DNA of 64,000 nucleotides. It comes from Caldicellulosiruptoraceae bacterium PP1 (GTDB taxonomy: Bacteria; Bacillota; Thermoanaerobacteria; Caldicellulosiruptorales; Caldicellulosiruptoraceae). Under the pieces are notes generated by a model. It was not told where the DNA came from and did no database searches. It saw nothing but the letters and a program-made list of their open reading frames with translations. The position numbers were made by a program, and so were the translations under genes. The DNA lies in contig JBGGOQ010000007.1 of NCBI GenBank assembly GCA_041320695.1, forward strand, positions 1 through 64,000, written 5' to 3'. Positions within the stretch are counted from its first letter, which is position 1, and every line of letters begins with the position of its first letter. Positions 26,691 to 36,811 of this stretch are shown here, piece after piece.

Positions 26691-29600
26691 ATGTACTTCA
26701 TCACTGAAAGGATAGGCAAAATTGCAGAAGAACTTAGTAGATATATTTACTCAAATAAAATTAGAATAGAAAACTTTTTATTTAAAGAAGGCAATTATAA
26801 ATCAATACAAGAGGCAGAAACAAATAACAATTGGAATCAATTCACAATTAAACATAGATGGGGCGGTAAAGATAAAAATTTCTGGTTTAAGACTGAATTT
26901 AAGTGTCCAAAGGAATTTGAAGGAAAAGAAATAGCAATAATTGTTTATACAAATATGAATGGATGGGATGCAATAAACCCACAATTTTTAGCCTATGTAG
27001 ATGGTAAGCTCATACAGGCAGTTGATGTTAATCATAGAGAGATATTACTTGGTAGCAACTATAAAGAATCTGATGTCATAAGATTAGATTTACATGCTTA
27101 CAGTGGGATGATAGATAAGGAATTAGAACTATTTGTTGAATTTGCAATATTTAATAGAGATGTTTTTGATTTATTCTATGATTTATGGGTTCCATTAAAA
27201 GCTTGCAACCTTATGCCAAATGATAGTTTAGATAAACAAGGAATTATAAATGCACTAAACAATGCTATTAATATTATAGATTTAAGAAAACCATTTTCGG
27301 TTGATTTTTTTAAGTCATGCAAAAAAGCAAGAGAATATCTTTCAAGTGAACTTTATGATAAGTTTTCATCCTATGAGGATATTGTAGCAACATGTATTGG
27401 ACATACACATATTGATGTTGCTTGGCAATGGACACATGAGCAATCAAGGCAAAAAGCTATAAGGAGCTTTTTAACAGTGCTAAAACTTATGGAAGAATAT
27501 CCTGATTATCTTTTTATGTCAAGTCAGCCACAGCTTTATAAATTTGTAAAAGAGGATTATCCAGAGGTTTATAAAAGAATAAAAGAAAAGATCAAAGAAG
27601 GGAAATGGGAAGCAGAAGGTGCTATGTGGCTTGAGGCAGACTGCAATCTAACATCAGGCGAATCATTAGTAAGACAAATACTTTTTGGAAAAAGATTCTT
27701 CAAAGATGAATTTGGTATAGATAATAAGGTACTATGGCTTCCTGATGTATTTGGTTATAGTGCAGCTCTACCACAAATACTTAAAAAATCAGGCGTTGAT
27801 TACTTTATGACTACAAAGATTAGCTGGAATCAATTCAATAAACTTCCATATGATACCTTTATGTGGAGAGGTATTGATGGAACAGAGGTATTAACACATT
27901 TTGTTACAACAAAGGACTATAAAGCATCTGGACATTTTACAACATATAATGGAGAGATTAATCCAAGTCAGATTGCAGGTGCTTGGGAAAGATATCAACA
28001 AAAGAATATAAACAATGATGTATTAGTTTGTTTTGGATACGGTGATGGTGGTGGCGGACCAACCAGATCAATGCTCGAGAATGCAAAAAGACTGAAAAAT
28101 GGATTTGGCTTCTGCCCTAAAGTGAAAATGGGTAAAGTGTTAGACTATTTTGAAAGACTTGATAAGAAGGTCCAGGGGAATAAATATTTACCTAAATGGG
28201 TTGGAGAGCTTTACCTTGAATATCATAGAGGTACATATACTTCTATGGCAAGAAACAAGAAATTCAATAGAAAAAGTGAATTTGCATATACTGATGCTGA
28301 ATTTCTTTCATCTGTTGCTAAGGAATTAGGATTTAATTATCCTCAACAAGAATTGAATAATGGATGGGAAACAATACTTTTAAATCAATTCCATGATATT
28401 TTACCAGGTTCATCAATAAAAGAGGTATATGATGTTTCTAAAAAAGAATATGAACAAGTGCTAAAAAAAGCAGATGAAATTAAGATTAATGCTGCAAAAC
28501 TTATTGCTTCAAATATTGAGACAAAGGATAAATCATTGGTAGTATTCAATACTTTGTCATTTGAATGTTCTCAAACAGTTGAATTTGATTATGAAACAGA
28601 CAAAGAAGTTTACTTAGTAGATTCCAAAGATAAAAAATATCTTTGTAAACGTATATCCAAAAATAAATTTGTTGCATTATTGGATAAGTTACCACCAAAG
28701 GGCTACAAAACGTTTAATATTATTGAAACTAATGAATTATTTCAAACGCATAAAGATTTAGTAGTTGAAAATAATAGGTTGGAAAATAAATACTTCATCA
28801 TTTTAATAAATGAAAGGGGAGAAATTGAAAGCATATATGACAAAAGAGCTGATAGAGAGGTACTCAAAAAAGGAAAAACTGCAAACAGATTAGTTGCATT
28901 TGAAGATAAACCAATGAATTTTGACAATTGGGATATTGATATATATTATACAGAAAAAAGCTGGGATGTAAATCAAGTTGAAAAGGTTGAAGTTGTAGAA
29001 ACTGATAATATAAGAGGTATTTTACGTATATATAAGACATTCTCTGACTCAAAAATAATACAGGATATAATCATATATCAAGATATACCAAGGATTGATT
29101 TTAAAACATATGTAGATTGGAAAGAAAATCAGGTTTTATTAAAAACCTTTTTCCCAGTAGATGTAAATACTTCTAAAGCAACTTTTGAAATACAGTATGG
29201 CAACGTTGAAAGGCCAACACATTTCAACACATTATGGGATGTAGCAAGATTTGAGAGTGTTGCTCATAAATGGGTGGATGTTTCTCAAGAAGATTATGGA
29301 GCATCTTTATTGAATGATTGTAAGTATGGCCATAGTGTTCATGATAATGAAATTGGTCTTACATTGATAAAGTCTGGGATAGAACCTAATAGAGAAGCTG
29401 ATAGAGAAGAGCATTATTTTACCTATTCTTTCTATCCACATGAAGGAGATTGGAAAATAGCTAAAACTCACCTAATGGCATACTCATTAAATGTACCACC
29501 AGTTGTTATTGTTGAAGAGCCACATAAAGGTATTTTACCGAAAGAGATGTCGTTTATTGAAATAAGCGAAAACAATGTTATTTTGGAAGTTGTAAAAAAG

Positions 29601-29813
29601 GCAGAGGACTCTGAAGACTTAATATTAAGAGCGTATGAATGCTACAATAAACAAACTAAGGTTAGCTTTAAACTATGGACAGATATAGAATGGGTATCTG
29701 AATGTGATCTCTTAGAAAATGAAATAGAAAAAATATCCTCGCAAGGTAATACATTTGAAATCATATTTAAACCTTATGAAATAAAGACATTTAAAATAAG
29801 GCTACAAAAATAG
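26691..29813 (+). CDS. GH38 alpha-mannosidase, long form
   Basis: About 1040 residues, cytoplasmic. The zinc-binding GHTHIDVAW motif (H238, D242 from H238-T-H-I-D) and nucleophile D352 in WLPDVFGYSAALPQ define GH38. An N-terminal beta domain (about 1-230) precedes the catalytic barrel; helical and C-terminal beta-sandwich domains follow (about 560-1040). ATG 26691 follows AAGAAGGAG; an upstream in-frame ATG at 26631 lies inside the GH20 gene and lacks an RBS. It is very similar throughout to the GH38 protein at 53783-56908. It would remove alpha-mannose from imported N-glycan-like oligosaccharides. Confidence 0.93.
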   Translation: MYFITERIGKIAEELSRYIYSNKIRIENFLFKEGNYKSIQEAETNNNWNQFTIKHRWGGKDKNFWFKTEFKCPKEFEGKEIAIIVYTNMNGWDAINPQFLAYVDGKLIQAVDVNHREILLGSNYKESDVIRLDLHAYSGMIDKELELFVEFAIFNRDVFDLFYDLWVPLKACNLMPNDSLDKQGIINALNNAINIIDLRKPFSVDFFKSCKKAREYLSSELYDKFSSYEDIVATCIGHTHIDVAWQWTHEQSRQKAIRSFLTVLKLMEEYPDYLFMSSQPQLYKFVKEDYPEVYKRIKEKIKEGKWEAEGAMWLEADCNLTSGESLVRQILFGKRFFKDEFGIDNKVLWLPDVFGYSAALPQILKKSGVDYFMTTKISWNQFNKLPYDTFMWRGIDGTEVLTHFVTTKDYKASGHFTTYNGEINPSQIAGAWERYQQKNINNDVLVCFGYGDGGGGPTRSMLENAKRLKNGFGFCPKVKMGKVLDYFERLDKKVQGNKYLPKWVGELYLEYHRGTYTSMARNKKFNRKSEFAYTDAEFLSSVAKELGFNYPQQELNNGWETILLNQFHDILPGSSIKEVYDVSKKEYEQVLKKADEIKINAAKLIASNIETKDKSLVVFNTLSFECSQTVEFDYETDKEVYLVDSKDKKYLCKRISKNKFVALLDKLPPKGYKTFNIIETNELFQTHKDLVVENNRLENKYFIILINERGEIESIYDKRADREVLKKGKTANRLVAFEDKPMNFDNWDIDIYYTEKSWDVNQVEKVEVVETDNIRGILRIYKTFSDSKIIQDIIIYQDIPRIDFKTYVDWKENQVLLKTFFPVDVNTSKATFEIQYGNVERPTHFNTLWDVARFESVAHKWVDVSQEDYGASLLNDCKYGHSVHDNEIGLTLIKSGIEPNREADREEHYFTYSFYPHEGDWKIAKTHLMAYSLNVPPVVIVEEPHKGILPKEMSFIEISENNVILEVVKKAEDSEDLILRAYECYNKQTKVSFKLWTDIEWVSECDLLENEIEKISSQGNTFEIIFKPYEIKTFKIRLQK

Positions 29814-29816
29814 ATT

Positions 29817-29852
29817 CTAAAGTGGGGGCTTAAAATCATGCCCCCACTTTAG
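29817..29852 (+). terminator. Hairpin after the first GH38 gene
   Basis: Thirteen-bp perfect stem CTAAAGTGGGGGC/GCCCCCACTTTAG with a 10-base loop starting 4 bases after the stop codon. Only a weak T-tract follows, so it may be an attenuator. Confidence 0.75.
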
Positions 29853-29921
29853 ATAGTTTATTTGATATATAAATGACTAATAATTATTTGAGCCTTTCAT
29901 TATAAGGGAGCGTGTATTTGT

Positions 29922-30881
29922 ATGTATAAACTAAGCCCCAAAGAAAATGCCATATTAGCACTTAATTTAAAACAACCAGAATATGTACCTACTATGGAAT
30001 TAGAATTTCAGCTTACTGAGGAGCTTTTTGGCGAGAGATATTATTCTTCACAAGACATGGAAAGGGGATTATCAAAAGACGAAATAATAGACCACAATGC
30101 ACAGCTATTAGCAAAAGTAGTAGAATATTTTGATTATGCTATAGTAATGCTATGTTATGGGGTTCCCTATTTTTCAGATGAACCTTATGAAAATACACTA
30201 ATAAAAATGATGAAGAAAACCAAGGAGTATCTTAATAAAGAACGACTATTTATAGCCCATGGTGATGCTACATATGCTATCCCTGATGGTAATTCTATGT
30301 TGGAGTTTGTATATAAAATGTTTGACAATCCACAAGAGCTAAAAGAAAATGCCAAGAAGATGGTAATAAGAGAAATAGAAAGAGATAAACACCTTATGGA
30401 TGCAGGGCTTGATGGTTTTGCTCTTTGTTCTGATTATGCATTTAATAAAGGCTCTTTTATGTCACCCGAGCAATTTGCAGAATTTGTAACACCTTACCTT
30501 TATGAGTTAATACAAGCTCAAAGGGAAATGGGAGCATATGTAATTAAACACACTGATGGAGATATAATGCCAATAATTGATCAGATAATTGATTGCAAAC
30601 CACATGCACTTCATTCGTTGGATCCTCAAGGTGGTGTTGATATAGCTTATATAAAGCAAAAATATGGTGATAAAGTATGCTTGATTGGTAATGTCAATTG
30701 TGCCTTACTGCAAACAGGAACAAAACAAGAGATGATAGACAGTGCTGCATATGCTATAAAAAATGGGAAACCAAATGGAGGATATATATTTTCAACATCA
30801 AATGTGGTTTTTAAAGGTATGCCATTAGAAAACTATCTATTAATACATCAATATTATTTGAAAAACAGAGATTATTTATAA
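29922..30881 (+). CDS. Uroporphyrinogen decarboxylase (URO-D)/MtaA-superfamily protein 1
   Basis: A 319-residue TIM-barrel protein of the URO-D/methylcobalamin methyltransferase superfamily. At the place of the HxC zinc motif of MtaA-type enzymes it has H210-T-D212-G, and the late Cys position reads FSTSNVV (Ser). GNVNC follows as in the usual GNVD segment. So neither heme synthesis nor standard corrinoid methyl transfer is assured. No corrinoid protein gene is nearby. GGGAGCG precedes ATG. Function unknown; glycan catabolism is suggested only by context. Confidence 0.75.
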   Translation: MYKLSPKENAILALNLKQPEYVPTMELEFQLTEELFGERYYSSQDMERGLSKDEIIDHNAQLLAKVVEYFDYAIVMLCYGVPYFSDEPYENTLIKMMKKTKEYLNKERLFIAHGDATYAIPDGNSMLEFVYKMFDNPQELKENAKKMVIREIERDKHLMDAGLDGFALCSDYAFNKGSFMSPEQFAEFVTPYLYELIQAQREMGAYVIKHTDGDIMPIIDQIIDCKPHALHSLDPQGGVDIAYIKQKYGDKVCLIGNVNCALLQTGTKQEMIDSAAYAIKNGKPNGGYIFSTSNVVFKGMPLENYLLIHQYYLKNRDYL

Positions 30882-30935
30882 TATTTAGTAAATAGTAAAA
30901 CAAGGTAAATTTTATTATAGAATAAAGGTGATAGA

Positions 30936-33731
30936 ATGAAAGGTTTAGAAATGCTAACTTATCTGAGAAAATTCAAAAATCAAAATTATTGGATTGAGAG
31001 AATAATATCAGAGATTGAATTTTCATATAAGTTGTGTGAAATAGATAATAACTTTACTGAAATTGTTGAAAAGGCAATTAAATTATTATTTGAAGAATTT
31101 AATAAAAGAAAATATGTTGATGAAGAAATTGGAAATAAAATTGAAGAAATTCTTAAGCCAATTTCCAAATTTGCAAAGGAATTTACTATAATATGTGTAG
31201 GGCATGCACATATTGATATGAACTGGATGTGGGGATATCATGAAACAGTTTCAGTAACTCTTGATACCTTTAGGACAGTTTTAAATCTTATGAATGAATA
31301 TAAAGATTTTACTTTTTCACAATCTCAAGCTTCTGTTTATAAAATTGTAGAAGAATATCATCCTAAAATGCTTGAAGAAATAAAAAATAGAGTAAAAGAA
31401 GGCAGATGGGAGATAATTGCTTCCACTTGGGTTGAAACAGATAAGAACATGCCAAATGGTGAAAGCCTTGCAAGACACATTCTTTATACCAAAAAATATA
31501 TATCAGAACTGTTTGACATCAAAAAAGATGATTTGTTAATTGATTTTGAGCCAGATACTTTTGGTCACAGCAAATTTGTGCCTTCAATATTGAATGCTGG
31601 TGGTGTTAAATACTATTATCATTGTCGAGGTAATGATAAAGACATTGCATATAGATGGAAATCACCATCTTGTGATGAGATAATAGTTTATAAAGAACCA
31701 TTCTGGTATAACCAATTTATAAAACCTGAAATGGCACTTTTTGTATCTGAGTTTTATAAGTTATATGGATTAAAACATATGCTAAAGGTTTATGGTGTAG
31801 GAGATCATGGTGGGGGCCCCACACGTAGGGATATAGAAACAATTTTAAAACTAAATAATTACCCAATATATCCTACTATTAAGTTTGGTACATATAAAGA
31901 ATTTTTTGCTAAATTAGAAGAAAACAAAGAGAAACTACCTATTGTCGAAGGAGAGCTAAATTTTGTATTTGATGGATGTTTCACAACACAATCAAGAATT
32001 AAAATGGCAAATAAGATCTCTGAAGCATTTATTGAAGAAACTGAAAAGTTAGCTTTACTTTCTAATATTTTATCTAATACCAACTATCCTTCAGATAAAA
32101 TTGAAAAATCATGGCACAATATTTTATTCTCTCATTTCCATGACATTATACCAGGTTCAGGAGTTATTGAAACAAGAGAATATGCAATGGGACTTTTTCA
32201 AGAAACTATGGCAACATTATTATCACAAAAAAAGATTGCACTCGAGAATATTGCCTTAAATATTAATACACAAAGTATACTTGATGATGATGACCAAGGT
32301 TATACAATATCAGAAGGAGCAGGAGTAGCTTTTGATTCAAACAATTATAAGATATCTCAAGATTCAAGAGGTAAAGGTAAAAGAAGAGTATTTCATCTTT
32401 TTAATCCATCTATATATCAAAGGAAGGACATTGTTGAAATTACTCTATGGGATTGGGATGGTGATATAGATAGACTAATTGTTACTGATGCTGAAGGGAA
32501 TATTGTACAGTATCAATTTGTTGATAAAATTCCAAAGGATTATTGGGGTCATAAGTATATTAAAATTTTACTTGAAGCAGAGATCCCATCTTTAGGTTAT
32601 TCAACATACATCATAGATGAAAAATCAACAAAAGATTTAGATATATATTTTCCTATGGATCCAAGAGTGCAAAAACCACATGAATTTATTCTTGAAAATG
32701 AAAGAATCAAAGCAGTTTTTGATACATCTTCGGCAAAATTAATTTCATTATATGATAAGGATAACAATATTGAACTTATTGATTCAAAAAGAGGAGGAGC
32801 TTTTTTTAGACTTATTTATGAAGATATTAATAGTGGTGCTAATGCATGGGTGGTTGGAAGATATCTTGATATTTTCGATATTCATAAGAATGTTAAAGTA
32901 AGAAAAGCTCTTTCTGGGCCTTTAAGAAATAGTATTGTTTTTGATTTTGAATTTGGTAATTCATCTAACATTTCAGTACAAGTTATATTAGATAAGAATA
33001 GCAAGATGTTAAAGTTTGTTTCTGAAGTGGATTTTAAAGAAATTGCCGATTTAAAGAAGGGTATTATACCTCAGCTTTCATTCTATGTTCCATTATCATT
33101 TGAGAGTAAAAAATATCTTTATGATATACCTTTTGGTGTTATTGAAAGAACTGAGTATGATTTAGACGTACCTGGTCTCACTTTTGCATGTGCAAAATCA
33201 GATAAAAACATTGTAGCTTTGTTTAGTAAATCAAAGTATGCATATAGGTCAATTAATAATTCTATTTCTTTGACATTAATAAGAAGTTCTCATGAACCTG
33301 ATCCATACCCTGAGTTTGGTAAACATAAGATAGAATTTGCTTTATTTACCGATAATATTATTGAGTCAAACAGAAAAATTTTAAACATATCCTATGACTA
33401 TAATCATGATATTAATGTTATTAATAATAGTAAGCATGAAGGGAAATTACCTTTAAAAGACAAATTATTAGATTTTGAGAGTAATTCAACAGTAATTTCA
33501 GCTATTAAAAAAGCAGAATTTGGAGAGAGAAAATTAGTTATTAGGCTGTATGAGGCAGATGGTAAACAAGATTTTGTAAAGATGACTTTCAATAGAATTA
33601 AACCAATAGAAGCATACTCAACAGATATAAATGAAGAAAAAATAAATTCAGATGATATTGAAATCAAACAAAATAGTATATCGTTAAAAATGAAGGAATA
33701 TGGCCTAAAAACAATTATTGTTAAATATTAA
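30936..33731 (+). CDS. GH38 alpha-mannosidase, short form
   Basis: A 931-residue cytoplasmic enzyme. VGHAHIDMNW gives zinc ligands H90, H92 and D94; nucleophile D207 lies in EPDTFGHSKFVPSIL. The catalytic domain begins about 140 residues earlier than in the long GH38 proteins, because the N-terminal beta domain is missing. HFHDIIPGSG marks the end of the catalytic part; C-terminal beta domains follow. It differs clearly from the 26691 and 53783 paralogs, so a different linkage or aglycon preference is likely. AAAGGTGATAG precedes ATG. Confidence 0.92.
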   Translation: MKGLEMLTYLRKFKNQNYWIERIISEIEFSYKLCEIDNNFTEIVEKAIKLLFEEFNKRKYVDEEIGNKIEEILKPISKFAKEFTIICVGHAHIDMNWMWGYHETVSVTLDTFRTVLNLMNEYKDFTFSQSQASVYKIVEEYHPKMLEEIKNRVKEGRWEIIASTWVETDKNMPNGESLARHILYTKKYISELFDIKKDDLLIDFEPDTFGHSKFVPSILNAGGVKYYYHCRGNDKDIAYRWKSPSCDEIIVYKEPFWYNQFIKPEMALFVSEFYKLYGLKHMLKVYGVGDHGGGPTRRDIETILKLNNYPIYPTIKFGTYKEFFAKLEENKEKLPIVEGELNFVFDGCFTTQSRIKMANKISEAFIEETEKLALLSNILSNTNYPSDKIEKSWHNILFSHFHDIIPGSGVIETREYAMGLFQETMATLLSQKKIALENIALNINTQSILDDDDQGYTISEGAGVAFDSNNYKISQDSRGKGKRRVFHLFNPSIYQRKDIVEITLWDWDGDIDRLIVTDAEGNIVQYQFVDKIPKDYWGHKYIKILLEAEIPSLGYSTYIIDEKSTKDLDIYFPMDPRVQKPHEFILENERIKAVFDTSSAKLISLYDKDNNIELIDSKRGGAFFRLIYEDINSGANAWVVGRYLDIFDIHKNVKVRKALSGPLRNSIVFDFEFGNSSNISVQVILDKNSKMLKFVSEVDFKEIADLKKGIIPQLSFYVPLSFESKKYLYDIPFGVIERTEYDLDVPGLTFACAKSDKNIVALFSKSKYAYRSINNSISLTLIRSSHEPDPYPEFGKHKIEFALFTDNIIESNRKILNISYDYNHDINVINNSKHEGKLPLKDKLLDFESNSTVISAIKKAEFGERKLVIRLYEADGKQDFVKMTFNRIKPIEAYSTDINEEKINSDDIEIKQNSISLKMKEYGLKTIIVKY

Positions 33732-33770
33732 TATTTAATTTATATTTAATTTTAAGGAGGATGAATTAAA

Positions 33771-34667
33771 ATGAAAATAGGATTAAGTACTTATAGTCTA
33801 TTAGATGCAATTGAAAAAGGTGAAATGACAGTACTTGATGCAATTGAATGGATTAAAGAAAATGGTGGTGAACATGTTGAAATTGTTCCTTTTGGATTTA
33901 AACTTGATGGTAATGAACAATTAGCTGAGCTAATTAGAAAAAAGGCTGAGGAAGTAGGCATTGAAGTTTCTAATTATTCCATTTTGGCAAATCTACTCCA
34001 AGATAATGACCATGAATATGAAAAAGAAATAAAAAGAATTATGCATGAAGTTGATATTGCTAATATCTTAGGTGTAAAATTTATGAGACATGATATTTCA
34101 TCATTTAGAAGGCCAATGTCTGAGAATACAATTATTCACTTTGAAAAAGACTTACCTAAAATGGTTGAAGCATGTAGACAAATTGCAGATTATGCAGCTA
34201 AATATGGTATTACAACAACAGTTGAAAATCATGGATTCTATGTAAATGGTGGAGATCGTGTTTTAAGATTAATTAACGAGGTTAACAGACCTAATTATAA
34301 ATGTACATTAGATGTTGGTAATTTCCTTTGTGTAGATGAAGCTCCACTTGCAAATATCAAAAAACTTTTACCACATACAGTTGTTATTCATATGAAAGAT
34401 TTCTATTGGCGTCCATCACATAGAAATCCAGGTACAGCAATACCATTCCATTGTTCTGGTGGAGTATGGTTTCCAACAGCAAGTGGTAACTATATTAGAG
34501 GTTCAATTGTAGGTTATGGTGATTTAGATATTTGGGAGATAGTAAAGACAATAAAGAATTCTGGATTTGATGGTTTTATTACTATTGAATTTGAAGGATT
34601 AGAGGATTGTAGAATAGCTTCAAGGATTGGAATGGATAATTTAAGAAGAATTTGGAATGAAGTATAG
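33771..34667 (+). CDS. Xylose-isomerase-like TIM barrel (sugar isomerase/epimerase) 1
   Basis: A 298-residue AP-endonuclease-2-type barrel. Metal ligands are visible as Glu in TTVENHGF, Asp in TLDVGNF, His in VVIHMKDF and Glu in FITIEFEG. AAGGAGG lies 11 bases before ATG. It is followed 22 bases later by a Gfo/Idh/MocA oxidoreductase and then by a second barrel, a combination known for keto-sugar and oxidoreductive glycoside pathways. Substrate unknown. Confidence 0.85.
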   Translation: MKIGLSTYSLLDAIEKGEMTVLDAIEWIKENGGEHVEIVPFGFKLDGNEQLAELIRKKAEEVGIEVSNYSILANLLQDNDHEYEKEIKRIMHEVDIANILGVKFMRHDISSFRRPMSENTIIHFEKDLPKMVEACRQIADYAAKYGITTTVENHGFYVNGGDRVLRLINEVNRPNYKCTLDVGNFLCVDEAPLANIKKLLPHTVVIHMKDFYWRPSHRNPGTAIPFHCSGGVWFPTASGNYIRGSIVGYGDLDIWEIVKTIKNSGFDGFITIEFEGLEDCRIASRIGMDNLRRIWNEV

Positions 34668-34689
34668 TTACTTAGGAAGGTGATTATTT

Positions 34690-35715
34690 ATGTTAAAAAT
34701 TGGACTTATAGGACTTGGTTTTATGGGAAGAACCCATTTTGAAAACTATATTAGGCTTGAAAAAGAAGGCTTGCCAATTAAATTAGTAGCTTTGTGTGAT
34801 ATTGATAAAACTAAATTTGAAGATAATAAAGTAACAGGCAACTTGGATGTAGGGAAGGGAAACTATGATTTTTCAAACTATAAGCTATATTTTGATTACG
34901 TAAAGATGATTGAAGAGGAAGAGTTAGATATTATAGATATTTCACTTCCTACATATTTACATGCTGATGCAGCCATAAAAGCACTTGATAAGGGTATTAA
35001 TGTTTTATGTGAAAAACCGATGGCTTTAAACTCCGATGAATGCAGCAAGATGATTGAAGCATCACTTAGGAATAACAAAAAGCTTATGATTGCTCAATGC
35101 CTCAGATTTTGGCCTGCGTATGAATATCTAAAGGAATGTGTAGAGGATAAGAGGTTTGGTAATGTAGTAAGTGCATATTTCTTCAGAGGTGGTTCAACTC
35201 CACTCTGGTCATATCAAAACTGGCTTCTTGATGAGACAAAAAGTGGAGGGTGTCTTTTAGACCAACATATCCATGACATTGATATAGTAAATTGGCTTTT
35301 TGGCAAACCTCAGTATGTTTCAACAATTGCTAAGAAGATAATGCAAGGCAGTGGGTATGATGCTATTTCAACAAACTATATATATAGTGATTCAAAAGTA
35401 ATAAATGCACAAGATGATTGGACTTTGAACGGTGATTTTGGTTTTGATATGATTTTTAGAGTGAATTTTGAAAGAGGAAATATTGTATTTGAAAAAGGCA
35501 AACTAAAAGTTAATCCAAATGATCAACAAGGATTTTATCCAGAGCTTGATAAGGATAATGGATATTATAGAGAAATAAGATACTTTATAGAATCAATATT
35601 AAATAATACTGTTCTTGAAAAGGCAAATCCATACAGCACAATGGATTCAATCAAGATTGCCGAAGCAGAAAAGGAATCAGCAGATAAAAATGGTTTGTTT
35701 GTTGAGGTAAAATAA
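34690..35715 (+). CDS. Gfo/Idh/MocA-family NAD(P)-dependent sugar oxidoreductase
   Basis: A 341-residue protein. Rossmann motif GLIGLGFMGRTHF at the N terminus; CEKPMALN with the catalytic-region Lys at about 105; LLDQHIHDIDIVNWLFG in the C-terminal domain supplies the usual DxxxH pair. The family oxidises or reduces sugar hydroxyls, often at C3. AGGAAGGTGATT precedes ATG. Sandwiched between two TIM-barrel genes, so the three products probably act in sequence. Confidence 0.9.
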   Translation: MLKIGLIGLGFMGRTHFENYIRLEKEGLPIKLVALCDIDKTKFEDNKVTGNLDVGKGNYDFSNYKLYFDYVKMIEEEELDIIDISLPTYLHADAAIKALDKGINVLCEKPMALNSDECSKMIEASLRNNKKLMIAQCLRFWPAYEYLKECVEDKRFGNVVSAYFFRGGSTPLWSYQNWLLDETKSGGCLLDQHIHDIDIVNWLFGKPQYVSTIAKKIMQGSGYDAISTNYIYSDSKVINAQDDWTLNGDFGFDMIFRVNFERGNIVFEKGKLKVNPNDQQGFYPELDKDNGYYREIRYFIESILNNTVLEKANPYSTMDSIKIAEAEKESADKNGLFVEVK

Positions 35716-35731
35716 TTGTGAGGTGATTAAA

Positions 35732-36589
35732 ATGGCAAATCATCCTATAGGTGTAATGGTTGATTCTTTTAGAGTAGATATTAAAGAAGGAATTAAAAAA
35801 GCTCAAAAATTAGGAGCCCAAGGTATTCAGATCTATGCTGTTAGTGGTTTTATGGATCCAGATAATCTTTCTAAAGTATATAGAAAAGAACTTTTGGATT
35901 ACATCAAATCACATGGTTTAGTAGTATCTGCTCTTTGTGGGGATTTAGGAGGACATGGCTTTACTCGAAGAGAGGACAACAAATACAAAATAGAAAAATC
36001 AAAGAAAATAATGGACTTAGCAAAAGATTTAGAAACAGATGTTGTAACAACTCATATAGGCGTTATTCCAGAAGATGAGAATCACCCAAGATATAAGATT
36101 TTACAAGAGGCGTGTGAAGAATTAGGAGAGTATGCTCAAAGTGTTGGCGCTTATTTTGCAATAGAAACAGGTCCTGAAAAAGCAGCTACTCTAAAGAAGT
36201 TTCTTGATAGCTTGCAAAGTAAGGGAGTTAGAGTAAATTACGACCCTGCAAATCTTGTAATGGTAACCGATGATGATCCAGTACAAGGTGTTTATACATT
36301 AAAAGACTATATTGTACACACTCATGCAAAAGATGGAATTATAATTAAGAAAACAGATCCTGAAATAATATATAACTTCTTTGCAGAGGGTGGAATAGAG
36401 GATTTTAGACTAGAGGACTATTTCAAAGAGGTTCCATTAGGTAAAGGTCAAGTTAACTTTCCAAACTATATAAAAGCCTTAAGAGACATCGGATACAAAG
36501 GCTTTTTAACAATTGAACGAGAAGTAGGAGAAAATCCTGAGAATGATATAAAGGAAGCAATTGATTTTTTAAAAAGTTTGGATTTTTAA
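35732..36589 (+). CDS. Xylose-isomerase-like TIM barrel (sugar isomerase/epimerase) 2
   Basis: About 285 residues. Metal ligands: Glu in FAIETGPE, Asp in VNYDPANL, His in VHTHAKDG and Glu in LTIEREVG. ATG 35732 follows GAGGTGATT; the GTG at 35723 lies inside that site. It starts 16 bases after the oxidoreductase gene and is followed by a terminator, closing this part of the cluster. It is not closely similar to the barrel at 33771. Confidence 0.85.
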   Translation: MANHPIGVMVDSFRVDIKEGIKKAQKLGAQGIQIYAVSGFMDPDNLSKVYRKELLDYIKSHGLVVSALCGDLGGHGFTRREDNKYKIEKSKKIMDLAKDLETDVVTTHIGVIPEDENHPRYKILQEACEELGEYAQSVGAYFAIETGPEKAATLKKFLDSLQSKGVRVNYDPANLVMVTDDDPVQGVYTLKDYIVHTHAKDGIIIKKTDPEIIYNFFAEGGIEDFRLEDYFKEVPLGKGQVNFPNYIKALRDIGYKGFLTIEREVGENPENDIKEAIDFLKSLDF

Positions 36590-36606
36590 AGAGATTTTAT
36601 ATAGAG

Positions 36607-36648
36607 ATCCATTGAGGTTGGTTATCAACTACAATGGATATTTTTTTA
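36607..36648 (+). terminator. Rho-independent terminator
   Basis: ATCCATTG/CAATGGAT stem with an inner GTTG/CAAC pairing, then a run of eight T. It ends the mannosidase/isomerase operon. Confidence 0.85.
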
Positions 36649-36811
36649 AATTTAGTTTCACTTCATCTTATCTTTGAAGATTATTCAAAATAGAATTTAG
36701 TTAATTAATGAACTTATTATAGTAATTGTAGAAATAATGAATTACAGGATAGTGATAAATAGTGCAAACCTAATATGGATTTTATTTATGATTGAAAGGA
36801 ATGAAATGGTT

